Shown here: piece by piece, positions 15,001-30,000 of the stretch
How the letters are laid out: each line of letters opens with the position of its first letter
Numbering within the stretch: position 1 is the stretch's first letter
Assembly (NCBI RefSeq): GCF_024166365.1
Contig: NC_064842.1
Coordinates: 22,167,001 to 22,231,000 of the forward strand
Source of the DNA: Elephas maximus indicus
Taxonomy: Eukaryota; Chordata; Mammalia; Proboscidea; Elephantidae
Reading direction: 5' to 3'
Length of the DNA stretch: 64,000 nt
The notes under the pieces: generated by a model
Told to the model about the DNA's origin: nothing
The model's input: only the letters and a program-made list of their open reading frames with translations
Database searches by the model: none
Position numbers and translations under genes: made by a program

Positions 15001-18000
15001 GGCCCTGGTCTGAGATGTCATAGCTGAATATTCTTTCCCAGTCTGTAGGTGGTCTTTTTACTCTTTTGGTGAAGTTTTTTTTAGATGAGCATAGGTGTTT
15101 GATTTTTAGGAGCTCCCAGTTATCTGGTTTCTCTTCATCATTTTTGGTAATGTTTTGTATTCTGTTTATGCCCTGTATTAGGGCTCCTAAGGTTGTCCCT
15201 ATTTTTTCTTCCATGATCTTTATCGTTTTAGTCTTTATGTTTAGGTCTTTGATCCACTTGGAGTTAGTTTTTGTGCATGGTGTGAGGTATGGGTCCTGTT
15301 TCATTCTTTTGCAAATGGATATCCAGTTATGCCAGCACCATTTGTTAAAAAGACTATCATTTCCCCAATTGACTGACACTGGTCTTTTGTCAAATATCAG
15401 CTGCTCATACATGGATGGGTTTATATCTGGGTTCTCAATTCTGTTCCATTGGTCAATGTGCCTGTTGTTGTACCAGTACCAGGCTGTTTTGACTACTGTA
15501 GCTGTATAATAGGTTCTGAAATCAGGTAGAGTGAGGCCTCCCACTTTCTTCTTCTTTTTCAGTAATGCTTTGCTTATCCGGGGGTTCTTTCCCTTCCATA
15601 TGAAATTAGTGATTTGTTTCTCTATCCCTTTAAAATATGACATTGGTATTTGGATTGGAAGTGTGTTATATGTATAGATGGCTTTTGGTAGAATAGACAT
15701 TTTTACTATGTTAAGTCTTCCTATCCATGAGCAGGGTATGTTCTTCCACTTAAGTATGTCCTTTTGAATTTCTTGTGGCAGAGTTTTATAGTTTTCTTTG
15801 TATAGGTCTTTTACATCCTTGGTAAGATTTATCCCTAAGTATTTTATCTTCTTGGGGGCTACTGTGAATGGTATTGATTTGGTGATTTCCTCTTCGGTGT
15901 TCTTTTTGTTGATGTAGAGGAATCCAAGTGATTTTTGTATGTTTATTTTATAACCTGAGACTCTTCCAAACTCTTCTATTAGTTTCAGTAGTTTTCTGGA
16001 GGATTCCTTAGGGTTTTCCATGTATACGATCATGTCATCTGCAAATAGTGATGGCTAGGACTTCAAGTACGATGTTGAATAAGAGCGGTGATAAAGGGCA
16101 TCCTTGTCTGGTTCCCGTTCTCAGGGGAAATGCTTTCAGGTTCTCTCCATTTAGAGTGATATTGGCTGTTGGCTTTGCATAGATGCCCTTTATTATGTTG
16201 AGGAATTTTCCTTCAATTCCTATTTTGGTAAGAGTTTTTATCATAAATGGGTGTTGAACTTTGTCAAATGCCTTTTCTGCATCTATTGATAAGATCATGT
16301 GGTTTTTATCTTTTGTTTTATTTATGTGATGGATTACATTAATGGTTTTTCTGATATTAAACCAGCCTTGCATGCCTGGTATAAATCCCACTTGATCAGG
16401 GTGAATTATTTTTTTGATGTGTTGTTGGATTCTATGGGCTAGAATTTTGTTGAGGATTTTTGCATCAATGTTCATGAGGGATATAGGTCTAAAATTTTCT
16501 TTTTTTTTTTGTAATGTCTTTACCTGGTTTTGGTATCAGGGAGATGGTAGCTTCATAGAATGAGTTGGGTAGTATTCCATCTTGTTCTATGCTTTGAAAT
16601 ACCTTCAGTAGTAGTGGTGTTAAGTCTTCTCTGAAGGTTTGGTAGAACTCTGCAGTGAAGCTGTCTGGGCCAGGACTTTTTTTTGTTGGGAGTTTTTTGA
16701 TTACCGTTTCAATCTCTTTTTTTGTTATGGGTCTATTTAGTTGTTCTACTTCTGAATGTGTTAGTTTAGGTAGGTAGTATTTTTCTAAGAATTTATCCAT
16801 TTCTTCTAGGTTTTCAAATTTGTTAGAGTACAATTTTACGTAGTACTCTGAAATGATTCTTTTAATTTCATTTGGCTCTGTTGTGATGTGGTCCTTCTCG
16901 TTTCTTATTCGGGTTATTTGTTTCCTTTCCTGTTTTTCTTTAGTCAGTCTAGCCAATGGTTTATCAATTTTGTTAATTTTTTCAAAGAACCAGCTTTTGG
17001 CTTTGTTAATTTTTTCAATTGTTTTTCTGTTCTCTAATTCATTTAGTTCAGCTCTAATTTTTATTATTTGTTTTCTGCTGGTGCCTGATGGGTTCTTTTG
17101 TTGCTCACTTTCTATTTGTTCAAGTTGTCGGGACAGTTCTCTGATTTTGGCTCTTTCTTCTTTTTGTATGTGTGCATTTATCGATATAAATTGGCCTCTG
17201 AGCACTGCTTTTGCTGTGGCCCAGAGGTTTTGATAGGAAGTATTTTCATTCTCGTTGCTTTCTAAGAATTTCCTTATTCCCTCCTTGATGTCTTCTATAA
17301 CCCAGTCTTTTTTCAGGAGGGTATTGTTCATTTTCCAAGTATTTGATTTCTTTTCCCTAGTTTTTCTGTTATTGATTTCTAGTTTCATTGCCTTGTGGTC
17401 TGAGAAGATGCTTTGTAATATTTCGATGTTTTGGATTCTACCAAGATTTGTTTTGTGACCTAATATGTGGTCTATTCTAGAGAATGTTCCATGTGCACTA
17501 GAAAAAAAAGTATATTTTGCAGCAGTTGGGCGGAGAGTTCTGTATAAGTCTATGAGGTCAAGTTGGTTGATTGTTGTAAGTAGGTCTTCCGTGTCTCTGT
17601 TGAGCTTCTTACTGGATGTCCTGTCCTTCTCCGAAAGTGGTGTGTTGAAGTCCCCTACTATAAATGCGGAGGTGTCTATCTCGCTTTTCAATTCTGTTAA
17701 AATTTGATTTATGTATCTTGCAGCCCTGTCATTGGGTGCGTCAATATTTAATATGGCTATATCTTCCTGATCAATTGTCCCTTTTATCATTATATAGTGT
17801 CCTTCTTTATCCTTTGTGGCAGATTTAAGTCTAAAGTCTATTTTGTCAGAAATTAATATTGCTACTCCTCTTCTTTTTTGCTTATTATTTGCTTGATATA
17901 TTTTTTTTCCATCCTTTGAGTTTTAGTTTGTTTGTGTCTCTAAGTCTAAGGTGTGTCTCTTGTAGGCAGCATATAGATGGATCGTGTTTCTTTATCCAGT

Positions 18001-21000
18001 CCGTGACTCTCTGTCTCTTTATTGGTGCATTTAGTCCTTTTACATTCAGCGTAATTATAGATAAATAAGTTTTTAGTGCTGTCATTTTGATGCCTTATCG
18101 TGTGTGTTGTTGGCCTTTTCATTTTTCCACATACTTTTTTGTGCTGAGACGTTTTTCTTAGTAGATTGTGAGATCCTCATTTTCATTATGTTTAACTTTA
18201 TGTTTATTGAGTCGTTACGTTTTTCTTCAGTTATGGAATTGATATTCCTTTTTGTGGTTACCTTATTATTTACCCCTATTTTTCTAAGTAAAAGCCTAAC
18301 TTGTATCGTTCTATATCGTCTTGTATGACTCTCCATCTGGCAGTTCAATGCCTCCTATGTTTAGTCCCTCTTTTTGATTATTGTGATCGTTTATCTATTG
18401 ATTTCCATGATTTCCTGTTATGTGTATTATTTTGTTTATTAATTTATTTTTTAGAATTAATCTTACTTTGTTTGTTTTTGTGCTTTCCCTATCTGAGTTG
18501 AGTTGATATCAGGACGTTCTGTTTTGTGACCTTGTATTGTGCTGGTACCTGATATTATTGGTCATCTGACCAAACAATCTCCTTAAGCATTTCTTGCAGT
18601 CTTGGTTTAGTTTTTGCAAATTCTCTAAACTTGTGTTTATCTGTAAATATCTTAATTTCTCCTTCATATTTCAGAGAGAGTTTTGCTGGATATATGATCC
18701 TTGGTTGGCAGTTTTTCTCCTTCAGTGCTCTGTATACGTTGTCCCATTCCCTTCTTGCTTGCATGGTTTCTGCTGAGTAGTCTGGACTTATTCTTATTGA
18801 TTCTCCCTTGAAGGAAACCTTTCTTTTCTCCCTGGCTGCTTTTAAAATTTTCTGTTTGTCTTTGGTTTTGGCAAGTTTGATGATAATATGTCTTGGTGTT
18901 TTTCTTTTTGGATCAATCTTAAATGGGGTTCGATGAGCATCTTGGATAGATATCCTTTCGTCTTTCATGATGTCAGGGAAGTTTTGTGTCAGGAGTTCTT
19001 CAACTATTTTCTCTGTGTTTTCTGTCCCCCCTCCCTGTTCTGGGACTCCAATCACTCGCAACTTATCCTTCTTGATAGAGTCCCACATGATTCTTAGGGT
19101 TTCTTCATTTTTTTTAATTCTTTTATCTGATTTTTTTTCAACTATGTTGGAGTTGATTCCCTGGTCCTCCAGAAGTCCCAGTCTACATTCTAATTGCTCG
19201 AGTCTGCTCCTCTGACTTTCTATTGTGTTGTCTAATTCTGTAATTTTATTGTTAATCTTTTGGATTTCTACATGCTGTCTCTCTATGGATTCTTGCAACT
19301 TACTGATTTTTCCACTATGTTCTTGAATAACCTTTTTGAGTTCTTCAACAGTTTTATCAGTGTGTTCCTTGGCTTTTTCTGCATTTATCCTAATTTCATT
19401 TGTGATATCTTTAAGCATTCTGTAAATTAGTTTTTTATATTCTGTATCTGATAATTCCAGGATTGTATCTTCATTTGGGAAAGATTTTGATTCTTTTGTT
19501 TGGGGGGTTGGAGAAGCTGTCATGGTCTGTTTCTTTATGTGGTTTGATATGGACTGCTGTCTCCGAGCCATCACTGGGAAACTAGATTTTCCAGGTAATC
19601 AGCTGGTACGCTGGCTCTTAGTTCTGAAAACGATCGCTGTCTGCCCGTATTTGTTCGTTCTCCGTCTCTAAGTCTGTGTTTGTTGTTCAGAGTTCGTAGA
19701 TTGTTATTTATGTGATCGATTCACTTGTTTTTCCGAGCCTTTGTTGCAAGAGGGATCCGCGGTAGTGTCCACCTAGTCCGCCATCTTGGCCCCGCCTCCC
19801 CTGCAGCCACTTTTGAATGATCTTCAACAAAACACTTGACTCACAGACAAATTGATTTCGTTTAACTTAGCTTCGGCTAGTTTCTGTAACCATTTCTTGT
19901 AACAAGGAGGTGTTTGACATAGAGCTAAAAAGTGCCCAGGTAAATTAAGTCCATTCATCCTTAGACCATACTGCTGTTGGTCTGAGACTCCTGATAACCC
20001 CATGCACAAATTAACGAAACTCTACCGAGTCCTGCACCATCCCAGTTTTGATTCGGACTGTGGTGATCCATAGGGTTTTCACTGGCTAATTCTCAGAAGT
20101 AGATTGCCATGCCTTCTTCCTAGTCTTAGTCTAGACGCACGGTGACCGAGTGTGCTGGTTTTTTAAATACAGGCGACATAGCTTCCAGCATCACAGCAAC
20201 ACACAAGCCACCACAGTACAACAAACTGACAGGTGAGTGAGGGAAGCTACAGTGTAAAACTATAGTGTAAAAATACTAACAACAAAAAAAATTGTGTAAA
20301 ACTAACAGTAAAAACAGAAGAACAATTGCTATTGTTTACTGAGTGGGAACTATTCATTCAAGTATTTACTGAGCACCTAGTGTGGGCAAATCACTGTGCT
20401 TGGCCCTGGGAAAATTAAAATGAAAGTGACAGACAGAAAGCATAGCCCTTATAAAGCCCCTGGCACAGATGGTCTAATAATTTTGTAGTAACTTTGTATC
20501 TGAATAGAATTTCAAACATACAGAAAAATTGCAAGAGCACTGTCTTAGTCATCTGGTGTTGGTTGCTGTAACAGAAATACCACAAGTGGATGGCTTTAAC
20601 AAAGAGAAATTTATTCTCTCACAGTCCAGTGGGCTACCAGTCCAAATTCAGGCCATGAGCTCCAAAGGAAGACTTTCTCTCTCTGTTGGCTCTGGAGACA
20701 GGTCCTTGTCATCAATCTTCCCCTAGACTAGGAGCTTCTCTGTGCAGAGACCCCAGGTCCAAAGGACATGCTCTTCTCCTGGAACTACTTTCTTGGTAGT
20801 ATGAGGTCCCCATCTCTCTGCTTGCTTCCCGTTCCTTTAATCTCTTATAAAGCAAAAGGCAGTGCAGGCCACACCCCAGGGAAACTCCCTTTACATTAGA
20901 TCAGGGATATGACCTTAGGAAGGGGTTACATTCCCACCCCAATTCTCTTTAACATAATCTAATCTTGCCTCATTAACCACAGGACGGAGATTAGGATTCA

Positions 21001-24000
21001 CAACACATAGGAAATTACACCAGTCACAAAATGGAGCACAACCACACAATACTGGGAATCACGGACTAACCAAGTTGACACATGTGTTTGGGGGACACAA
21101 TTCAATCCATGACAAAAAAAACCAAACCAAACCCAGTGCCGTCAAGTCAATTCTGACTCAGCAACCCTATTGGACAGAGTAGAACTGCCCCATAGAGTTT
21201 CCAAGGAGTGCCTGGCAGATTCGAACTGCTGACCCTTTAGTTCACAGCCATAGCACTTAATCACTACACCACCAGGTTTCCAATCCATGACAGGTACTAT
21301 AAGAAACTCCAGCATACTCTTTACCAAGATCCACCAATGGATTTAATTTTGCCCCATTTTGAGGAAAAAAAAAAAAAGAACTATTCTTTTAATGTTAGAC
21401 TTTGATTAATAAAATTAGAGAAAAAAAATGGTGTGTAAATGAAATATTTAGTATGAGGGCTGGTTCCTGTGGAATGTTTTATTCACACAATTCCTTTTCC
21501 CCCCAATCATGAGTCACTGAGCTCACCATTTTGTCTATAAAATGTAATTGACTGCGCCCTCAGCGTGGTGCTTGGGGGATGAATTAACGATAGGGAAATG
21601 TTTTAATAAGCTCTGCTGGAAGACATCATGCAGAAGTAAAATGCACGCACTCTCTTTCCCCTTCTCTTACAGCTAGCAGCTGTGATGGAGTTTATTTTTG
21701 TTACCAGAATTAGCCTACATTTTCCCTTTCTGGTTTCCATTTCCCTCATGGTGGGTCCTTGTCCTCACCCTTCAGCCCAGCCCCAACAGTCAAATGCAGA
21801 TCCAGCTGCCTTAACAATTGCATCATCTGTGAGCTCAGCTGCCATGGCAGCATGAGAGGTTTGGAGACTGTGTTTTCCTTTATGAAGCTTTTCTTGCGTT
21901 CCTCATCTCAGCGGTTAAGCGTTCTGAGATGATTTGGTTAACATTCATGTTAAATCGAATTCCTTTTAATTTTCCTAGCTACTTTTCAACCAACTCTTTA
22001 TCTAATCCAGGGCTGCCACATTGCACAATTTCAAGAGTTTCTGTTCTCGTTGCAATCAGAGGAAGTGTAGCCTTCAGCGTTGTGTGGGCTACTTTCCTGC
22101 AGGCTACAAGCTGCTGCCCTAGCAAAGCCCAGACAGTTCAGGGTCACTCGTTTATCTCTTAGGCTACAGACTTCAAATTCTCACGAAAAGACCAGACCTA
22201 ATGATCTGATTGAGACTAGAAGGACCCCGGAGGCCATTGTCCCCAGACCTCCTGTTAGCCCAAGACAGGAAACATTTCCGAAGCCAACTCTTCAGACAGG
22301 GATTGGACTGGACTGTAAGACAGAAAATTATACTGGTGAGGAGTGGGTTTCTTGGCTCAAGTAGACACCTGAGACTATGTGGGCAACTCCAGTCTGGAGG
22401 CAAGGTGAGAAGGCGGAGGGGGACAGGAGTTGGTTGAGTGGACACAGGGAATACAGGGTGGAGAGGAGGAGTGTGCTGTCTCATTAGGGGGAGAGCAGCT
22501 AGGGTTACACAGCAAGGTATGTATAAGTTTTTATATGAGAGACTGGCTTGATTTGTAAACTCTCACTTAAAGTACAATAAATTAGAAAAAAAAAGAGTTA
22601 GTTTAAGACACACTCTTATACTGATACGGTCTCATTAGCATAGCAAAGAAAACCTGATTCCCAAATAGGATTATATCCACAGGTATAAGGGTTAGGATTC
22701 CAACACATATTTTGGGAGGACACAATACAATCCATAACAGTGTTTATTCCAAATTATGATCAAGGTATAAAAACTGATTAAACACTTACCTATGTAATGA
22801 AAACCACTGTTATCCTGTCAATGTAATCTGTTTTCTGAGTTTATTGATACCATGCTAATATTGAAATAAATAGACATTAATAGGCAGTGCATGCATTTGA
22901 TGTACCTTTATTTTTCCTCTGTTTTAGGATAGTATTTAATTTTTTAAGTGAGTTATCTGAGTGTGGGAAACAGAATAATAATAAGCTAATATTAAACAAT
23001 TTTTTAATATGATATATGAAAGAGAGAGAGGAGGGGATTACATTTCATTTATTAGATTCCTGCTATTTTCAGTGGTAATGTCTGTAAAATAAATTTTTAA
23101 GTTATGAAAAAAAATCTCATAGACCTTAAGATGTTTACTGAATAGTAACTGAGTGTTTCTAAACCCTAAGTACCTGAGCTAAATGCCTTACAATCTTCAC
23201 TGATATGTAAGTATCAAGTTAAACTCTGTCCTCTTTAAGAAGGCTCTGGGCTTCTTGGTGAGAGCCAAAAAGCTCTTACAATTTGTCATTTCATTCATTT
23301 CCCTGATGTTAGTTTAGCTTTGGATTTTTTGTTGTTGTTTTTGAAAATTTACACAGCAAAACTTACACCAATTCAACAATTTCTACATGCACAATTCAGT
23401 GACCTTGAGTACATTCTTCAAATTGTTTTAATGCCCTCTAGCCAAAAACTGTGGGAGACAGTAGTGGTCCTGTTGTTCATCTTCCATGTGGGAGATCTAG
23501 GTTTGATTCCTGGCCGATGAACCTTACGTGCAGATATCACCCACCTGTCAGTGGAGACTTACGCGTTGCTGTGATAGTGAACAGACTGCAGTGGAGCTTC
23601 CAGACTAAGATGGACTAGGAAGAAGGGCCTGGTGACCTACTTCCAAAACAAATCATGAGGAAAGCACAGGACTAGATAGCATTTTGTTTCATTGTGCAGG
23701 GGGTTGCCATGATTTGGGGGCCAACTCGAAGGCAGCTAACAACACCAACAAAGCTATAATTGGTGAAGAAGCAGCAGTACCTCATATTAGCCAGAATAGA
23801 AGAATTCTTGGTCATTTTTGTGGCTTGGACAACACTCGTGTTTTTGTCTGTGTTCAGACATGATTATGGAGTGGCCTTGTTTTTGTTACCAAGTAGTTTT
23901 GTCTGATGTTGCTGTCCCATCAAATTGGTTATGTTCAGGAGGAGGACCCCACAGACTGAGCACTAGGCCAGCTCCCAGATGTCAAGGGCTGCTTTTCTCT

Positions 24001-27000
24001 TTCTCAAATAGGAATTTAAGAATTGAAAAAATATGGTGCTTGGACCATACTTAATGGTCTGACTGAGACTAGAGGAATCCCAGCTGTCATGGTCCCCAAA
24101 CCTTCTGTTGGCCCAGGACAGAAACCATTCCCGAAGACAACTCATCAGACATGGAAGGGACTGGACAGTGGGTAGGAGAGAGATGCTGATGAAGAGTGAG
24201 CTATTTGTATTAGGTGGACACTTGAGGCTGTGTCGGCATCTCCTGTCTGGAGGGGGGATGGGAGGGTAGAGAGGGTTGGAAGCTGGCAAAATTGTCACGA
24301 AAGGAGTATGGAGTAAGGTGTATATAAACTTATATGTGACAGTCTGACTTGATTTGTAAATGTTCTCTTGAAGCTCAATAAAAATTAAAAAAAAAAAAAT
24401 ATGGTGCTTGGCTAACACCACCTGCTGTTCTTTCTGACAGTGGTCACAACAGAGGGTCCCAGACAGAAAAAAAAAAAATTTTTTTTTTTTTTTTGGAGAT
24501 AAATGTAGAACAAAATTCTAACTCACATAAAAAGACCAGACACACTTGTCTGACTGAGACTGGAGAAACCCCAAGAGTATGGCCCTTAGACACCCTTTTA
24601 GCTCAGTACCGAAGTCACTCCTGAGGTTCACCCTTCAGCCAGTGATTAGATAGGCCCATAAAATGAACAATAATACACTTAGCTCAACCAGGCTAAGTGG
24701 GCACACCGGCCCAGGGCCAAGGATGAGAAGGCAGGAGGCAACAGAAAAGCTGAACCAGTGGAAATGAGGAACCCAAGGTCGAGAAGGGGTGAACGTTGAT
24801 GTGTCACGAGGTTGGCTACTGTCTTAGTTATCTAGTGCAGCTATAGCAGAAATACCACAAGTGGATGGCTTTAACAAACAGAAGTTTATTCTTTCACAGT
24901 CTAGTAGGCTACAAGTCCAAATTCAGGGCATCAGCTCAAGAGGAAGGCTTTCTCTGAGGGAGGTCCTTGTTATCAATCTTCCCCTGGTTGAGGAGCTTCT
25001 CAGCACAGAGACCCCAGATCTAAAGGATGCGCTCTGCTTCCAGTGCTGCTTTCTTGGTGCTATGAGGTTCCCCTGTCTGTCTGCTCACTTCTCTCTTTTA
25101 TATCTCAAAAGCAATTGCCTCAAACACAATCCAATCTTGCAGATTGAGTCCTGCCTCATTAACATAACTGTCCCCTGTCCAACCCTCTTAACATCCTAGA
25201 GTTAGGATTTACAACCCATAGAAAAATTACATCAGATGACAAAATGGTGGACAATCACACAATACTGGGAATCACGGCCTTGCCAAATTGATACGTATTT
25301 TTAGGGGACACAATTCAATCCATGACAACAACCAATGTCACAAAACAATCTATGTATTAATTGCTTAATGAGAAAATAATTTGCTCTTTAAACCTTCATC
25401 TAAATCACAATAAAAAAAATTACAATGCTAATTAGAACTTAGGATAAAAAGCAGGGTAAGAGAATGTTGGACAAAAGACAGGAAGAGAAAAAAGTATTTG
25501 AAGTAACCCTCCCATCTGTTCCAGAAAAGCCCAACTTAGCAAGCCCACTAACATCTTCATGTAGCATAATGTAGAATTAATTCAGGCAATAACGTTAGCA
25601 TTTATATAGCAGACTACTGGGAAGGAGAAATTTCATTTCCAAGGACTTCGCCAAAGTGAGGACCTGACCTTACAAAACATTTCATTTTTTTGGTGGCTTC
25701 TTGAGCAATTTCTTAGTATTTAATAATCTGATAATACTTCTAATGTCTGTTAAGCATTAAATTACACATGGTTGATCTCCTTCCCCACTTTCACTGAATG
25801 ACAAAAAATAAATTGAGATACAGTAAAAAAGAATTTAAAAAATCATCTAAAAGATAGTAATCTCATGTATTATCTTTTGTTTTTATCCCCACTTAATGAG
25901 GAAATAATTTGCTGTGATTCTGAGAGATACTGAGTTTCTTCCAACTTTCCACATACAGGCATTTAAAAATAATGAAATATTAGAGTTGGGAGAAAGCTTA
26001 AAACTGTCTAGTCTAGAGGTTTGCAAACTTCTCCTCTGTTAAGATAATTATGATAAATGTTGGTCACAGGTAGGGCTTACTCTTAAATTTTGACAGCACC
26101 CCAGAAATTTTGGTGGTGAAGTTAAAAAAAAAAAAAAAAAAGATGGTTCAAAATCATTGTGACTATTGATGGGGTGTCTTTAACAGTTGGTAGGGCTGAA
26201 CCAGATAACAGATATTGTGCATAATTCCAACCCATTCTTTTCCTACTCAAGAATAAACTCAAATTCATTCTAATATAATGTCTACGTAGCAGAAATTACT
26301 CGCATAGTTCAGTACCTTATAAAATCAGGGAATATTGAGACAAACCTCATAAAGATTGTACCATAGTATTTTTCCCCAGTGAGGAGAACCACCATCTATT
26401 TAGTCTAAACCCTCATTGCAGGTTCATCCGCTATAGGACTATCTTGAGCTAACCGCCCATCAGCAGCCTTCCTTATCATTTATGTGCTGCTTCCTCATGC
26501 TTGATCTCCCTGTTGTGTTTAGTTGTCATTGGGTCAGTTCCAACTCATGGCATTCCCATGTACAACAAAATGAAAGCACCCAGTCATGTGCCATCTTCAC
26601 AGTTGTTGGTATGCTACAGTCCATTGTTGAAGCCACGATGTATTTTAATATTGGAGTCATTACTCCCTGTCCTTGAGCATAGAGAATGTGGCCCAGCTGG
26701 AACTGAGCTCACAAGGACTCACGAGGACACATCAACTGGACCCTGAGGTATAAAGACAAGAGATAGAATGATCTTGGAAAATATCTTTTAGGGAACCTTT
26801 CACATAAGCCAGAACACAAAAGACTTTCCACTCTTACGTTTTTCTATTAACACTTACTGAATAGAAATTTGTTGGACCAATGAAGGCCCTCCTGACTGTC
26901 TTTACTGAAACCTGTACCAATGATCATTAAGAAAGACAATTCAAAATGTAGGATGACAGTTTCTAGCCAATCTGTGAAAAGGTGAAGCTTTCAGTGGTTT

Positions 27001-30000
27001 TGCCCATTTGTAATGTTAATGTATACTGATGACTCTAACCTTCCCTGGACCTGGGCAGACATGGCTGTGGCAGCATGTTTGTCCATCTTCCCAGTCTTGC
27101 TTACTCTATAATATTTCCTCGGAGGGGCAGACATTAGCTCTGGTGGCACGCTTATCTGTTTCTCAACTCTTGTCTTTTTGGACACATTCCGAATAAAACT
27201 TCCTTTTTGCTTTACTAAACTTTATGATTTTTTTTCCCCTGCAACACCTTCTAACCCAGGGGGGCTTATCTTCCAGTACTATATTAATCAGTATTCTGTT
27301 GTGATCATAGGGTAGAAGTAGGTCACCAGGCCTTTATTCCTAGTCTGTCTTAATCTAGAAGCCCTGCTGAAATCTGTTCCCCCTGGGTAACCCTGCTGAT
27401 ATTTGAAAATATCAGTGGTTTAGCTTCCAGCGTCATAGTAACAGATAAGCCCCACAGTTCAACAAACGGCAGATGGGTGGTGGATGATTTCCCTACTTCC
27501 TTGCATATTCCTCGATTCTATCCGGTGACTATGAGCCAACCTCCCGTATACTTCCTCTGCCTTCCCACACACACCCACCCCTCCAGCCTCCACACAATTT
27601 CCCTTCCTTTCAGGGCATGCTTGCATTATGTGTGATGGAGTTAGCTAAACTACAATGCTCAGAATGCCTGGATTTGTTCCCTCAGATTGTAAACTTCATA
27701 AGGGTAGGAATCTTTGCATCTTTTGTACCTCATCAGAAACAGCCTCATGTAAAGAAGGTCCTCAATGAATGTTTACTGCATTTCTGCAGTGGATGTTGGG
27801 GGTGATGGCAGGGATAGGGTGGGGTAGGGGATGGGGAGCCTTAAAAAGGACTAAACTCAAAAAAAAAGGACTACACGTATTCCTCTAAGACTAGGTGAGA
27901 GACTAGACAACTGTCCACGTGGCAGCTTCACTTCTAAATTCCACAGCCAGCTCACACTTTGTCCAAAATGGTTCTCTGGGTGTTCTTCTAGCCTCCTTCT
28001 TCTGCCTGTCTTCCCCTATCATAAAGAGCACCACTGTCCACTCAGCGGATCAGGTCGGAAACTCAGACGTCACTCTCGATTGCTCTGTTTTCCCAGCCCC
28101 ACCCGAAATCTGTCAAGAAGTCCTGGGTTCTTCCTCTAAAACACACCTTGATTTCCCAGTTCCTCTGTCGATCTCTGCTGCAACTGCACTGATCCAGTCT
28201 CTGTCATCTCTTCCCCAGACTTTGACCACAGCTTCTCAGCTCTTCTCTACTGCCATATTTGTCCTTCGGCTGTTATTAACACAACCACAAGAGTGACCAT
28301 AATATGCAAATGACAGCATTTTGATCCTTTTCTTAAAACTCCTCCATGACAGCTCATCTAATCTCTTTCCCAGGGCTTTTCAGTCCTGAGATGCCTGATC
28401 CCTGCTTGCCTCTCCACCTTGCCCCTGTGTACTTTGCTCCAGGCTCCCTGGTTTTCTGTCACATTAAAACAGGAGTCCCAAACTCAGAGGCCTATGGGTG
28501 CAGGATAGGTATTGTCGGTGAGTGAACTGGGGACTGTGATAGATCAGTGCACCCACACTACCTTCCAAATGGAAGATGCTTCTTTGACCAGGAGATTATT
28601 GCTGAACAGGGAAATGGCACCATGATTGCCAGATTTTCAGATTTTTCAAAAGAAGTCAGAAATTCAGAATTTAACAGAAATCGCTCCATGCAATAATGCT
28701 GGCACAGAATTCTCATTCATTTTAAAACATCATGTACACCAGAAGACATAGCTCTATGGGAATCCTGACTACGGCCATCAAGCCTGCATCTTCTAGCCTC
28801 AGCCATGCCAAGCTCTTTCCCCTCCAGTGATTTTGCCCTCGACATTGTTTCTACTTGGGACACTTTTCTAGCTCCTTGCAAGGTTGTCTCTGTCTTTGTT
28901 TAGTTATCTAGTGCTGCTGTAACAGAACTACCACAGGTGGATGGCTTTATCAAACAGAAATTTATTCTTTCACAGCCTAGGAGGCTAGAAGTCTGAATTC
29001 AGTGTGTCAGCTCCCAGGGAATGCTTTCTCTCTGTGTCACTTATGGAGGAAGGTCCTTGTCATCAATCTTCCCCTGGTCTAGATGCTTCTCAGCTCAGGG
29101 ACCTCGGTCAAAAGGACATGCTTCACTCCGGGCACTTCTTTATTGTAACATGAGATCCCTCCTTTCTCTGCTCTATTCTCTCTTTTATATCTCAAAATGG
29201 ATTAACTCAAGATACAACCCAATCCCTGTAGACTGAGTTCTGTCGCTAACATTACTGCCTTTAATCCTGCCTCATTAACATCATAGAGATTAGAATTTAC
29301 AACACATAGGAAAATCTCATCAGATCACAAAATGGTGGACAACCTCGAAATACGGGGAATCATGGTGCAGTCAAGTTGACACGCATTTTGGGGAGATACA
29401 ATACAATCCACAAGAGTTTTGTAGGGCAGAGTTACTCAAAGTATGGTTCCTGGAATTGGAGCAGCTCTGATCTAGAGAGCAGAGGACCAAGTTGCAAACT
29501 GCTGCAGGTTTGTGACAAGCAAAGTACAAAATCGAACCTAACTTTCACAGCAAATTGACAGTCATTTTTGTGCATCTTGAATTTTCTGTATTGGAGTTGG
29601 CAAACTTTACATGTTTTTTAATTTCCACAACTACTCTATGAGGGAAATACTACTATCATCCCCGTTTTCCAATTTAAAAAAACAGTGGCAAAGAGAGGTT
29701 TAAATAACCTGCCCAAAGTCACCAAAAATATGCTGCCATTGACTCGATTCTGACTCATAGCAATCCTGTAGGACAAATCAGAACTGCCCCATAGGGTTTA
29801 CAAGACTGTAATCTTTCCAAAAGCAGGCTGCCATATCTTTCTCCAACAGAGCAGGGGGTGGATTACAGTCACCTACCTCTCACCTCTCGGTTAGCAGCCA
29901 AGCACTGAATCCTTGCACAGCCAGGGCTTCTCCCCGAGGTTGCACAGCTAGGAAATTGCAGAGTTAAACTACAGACCCAGGCAAACTGGTTGCAAGAACC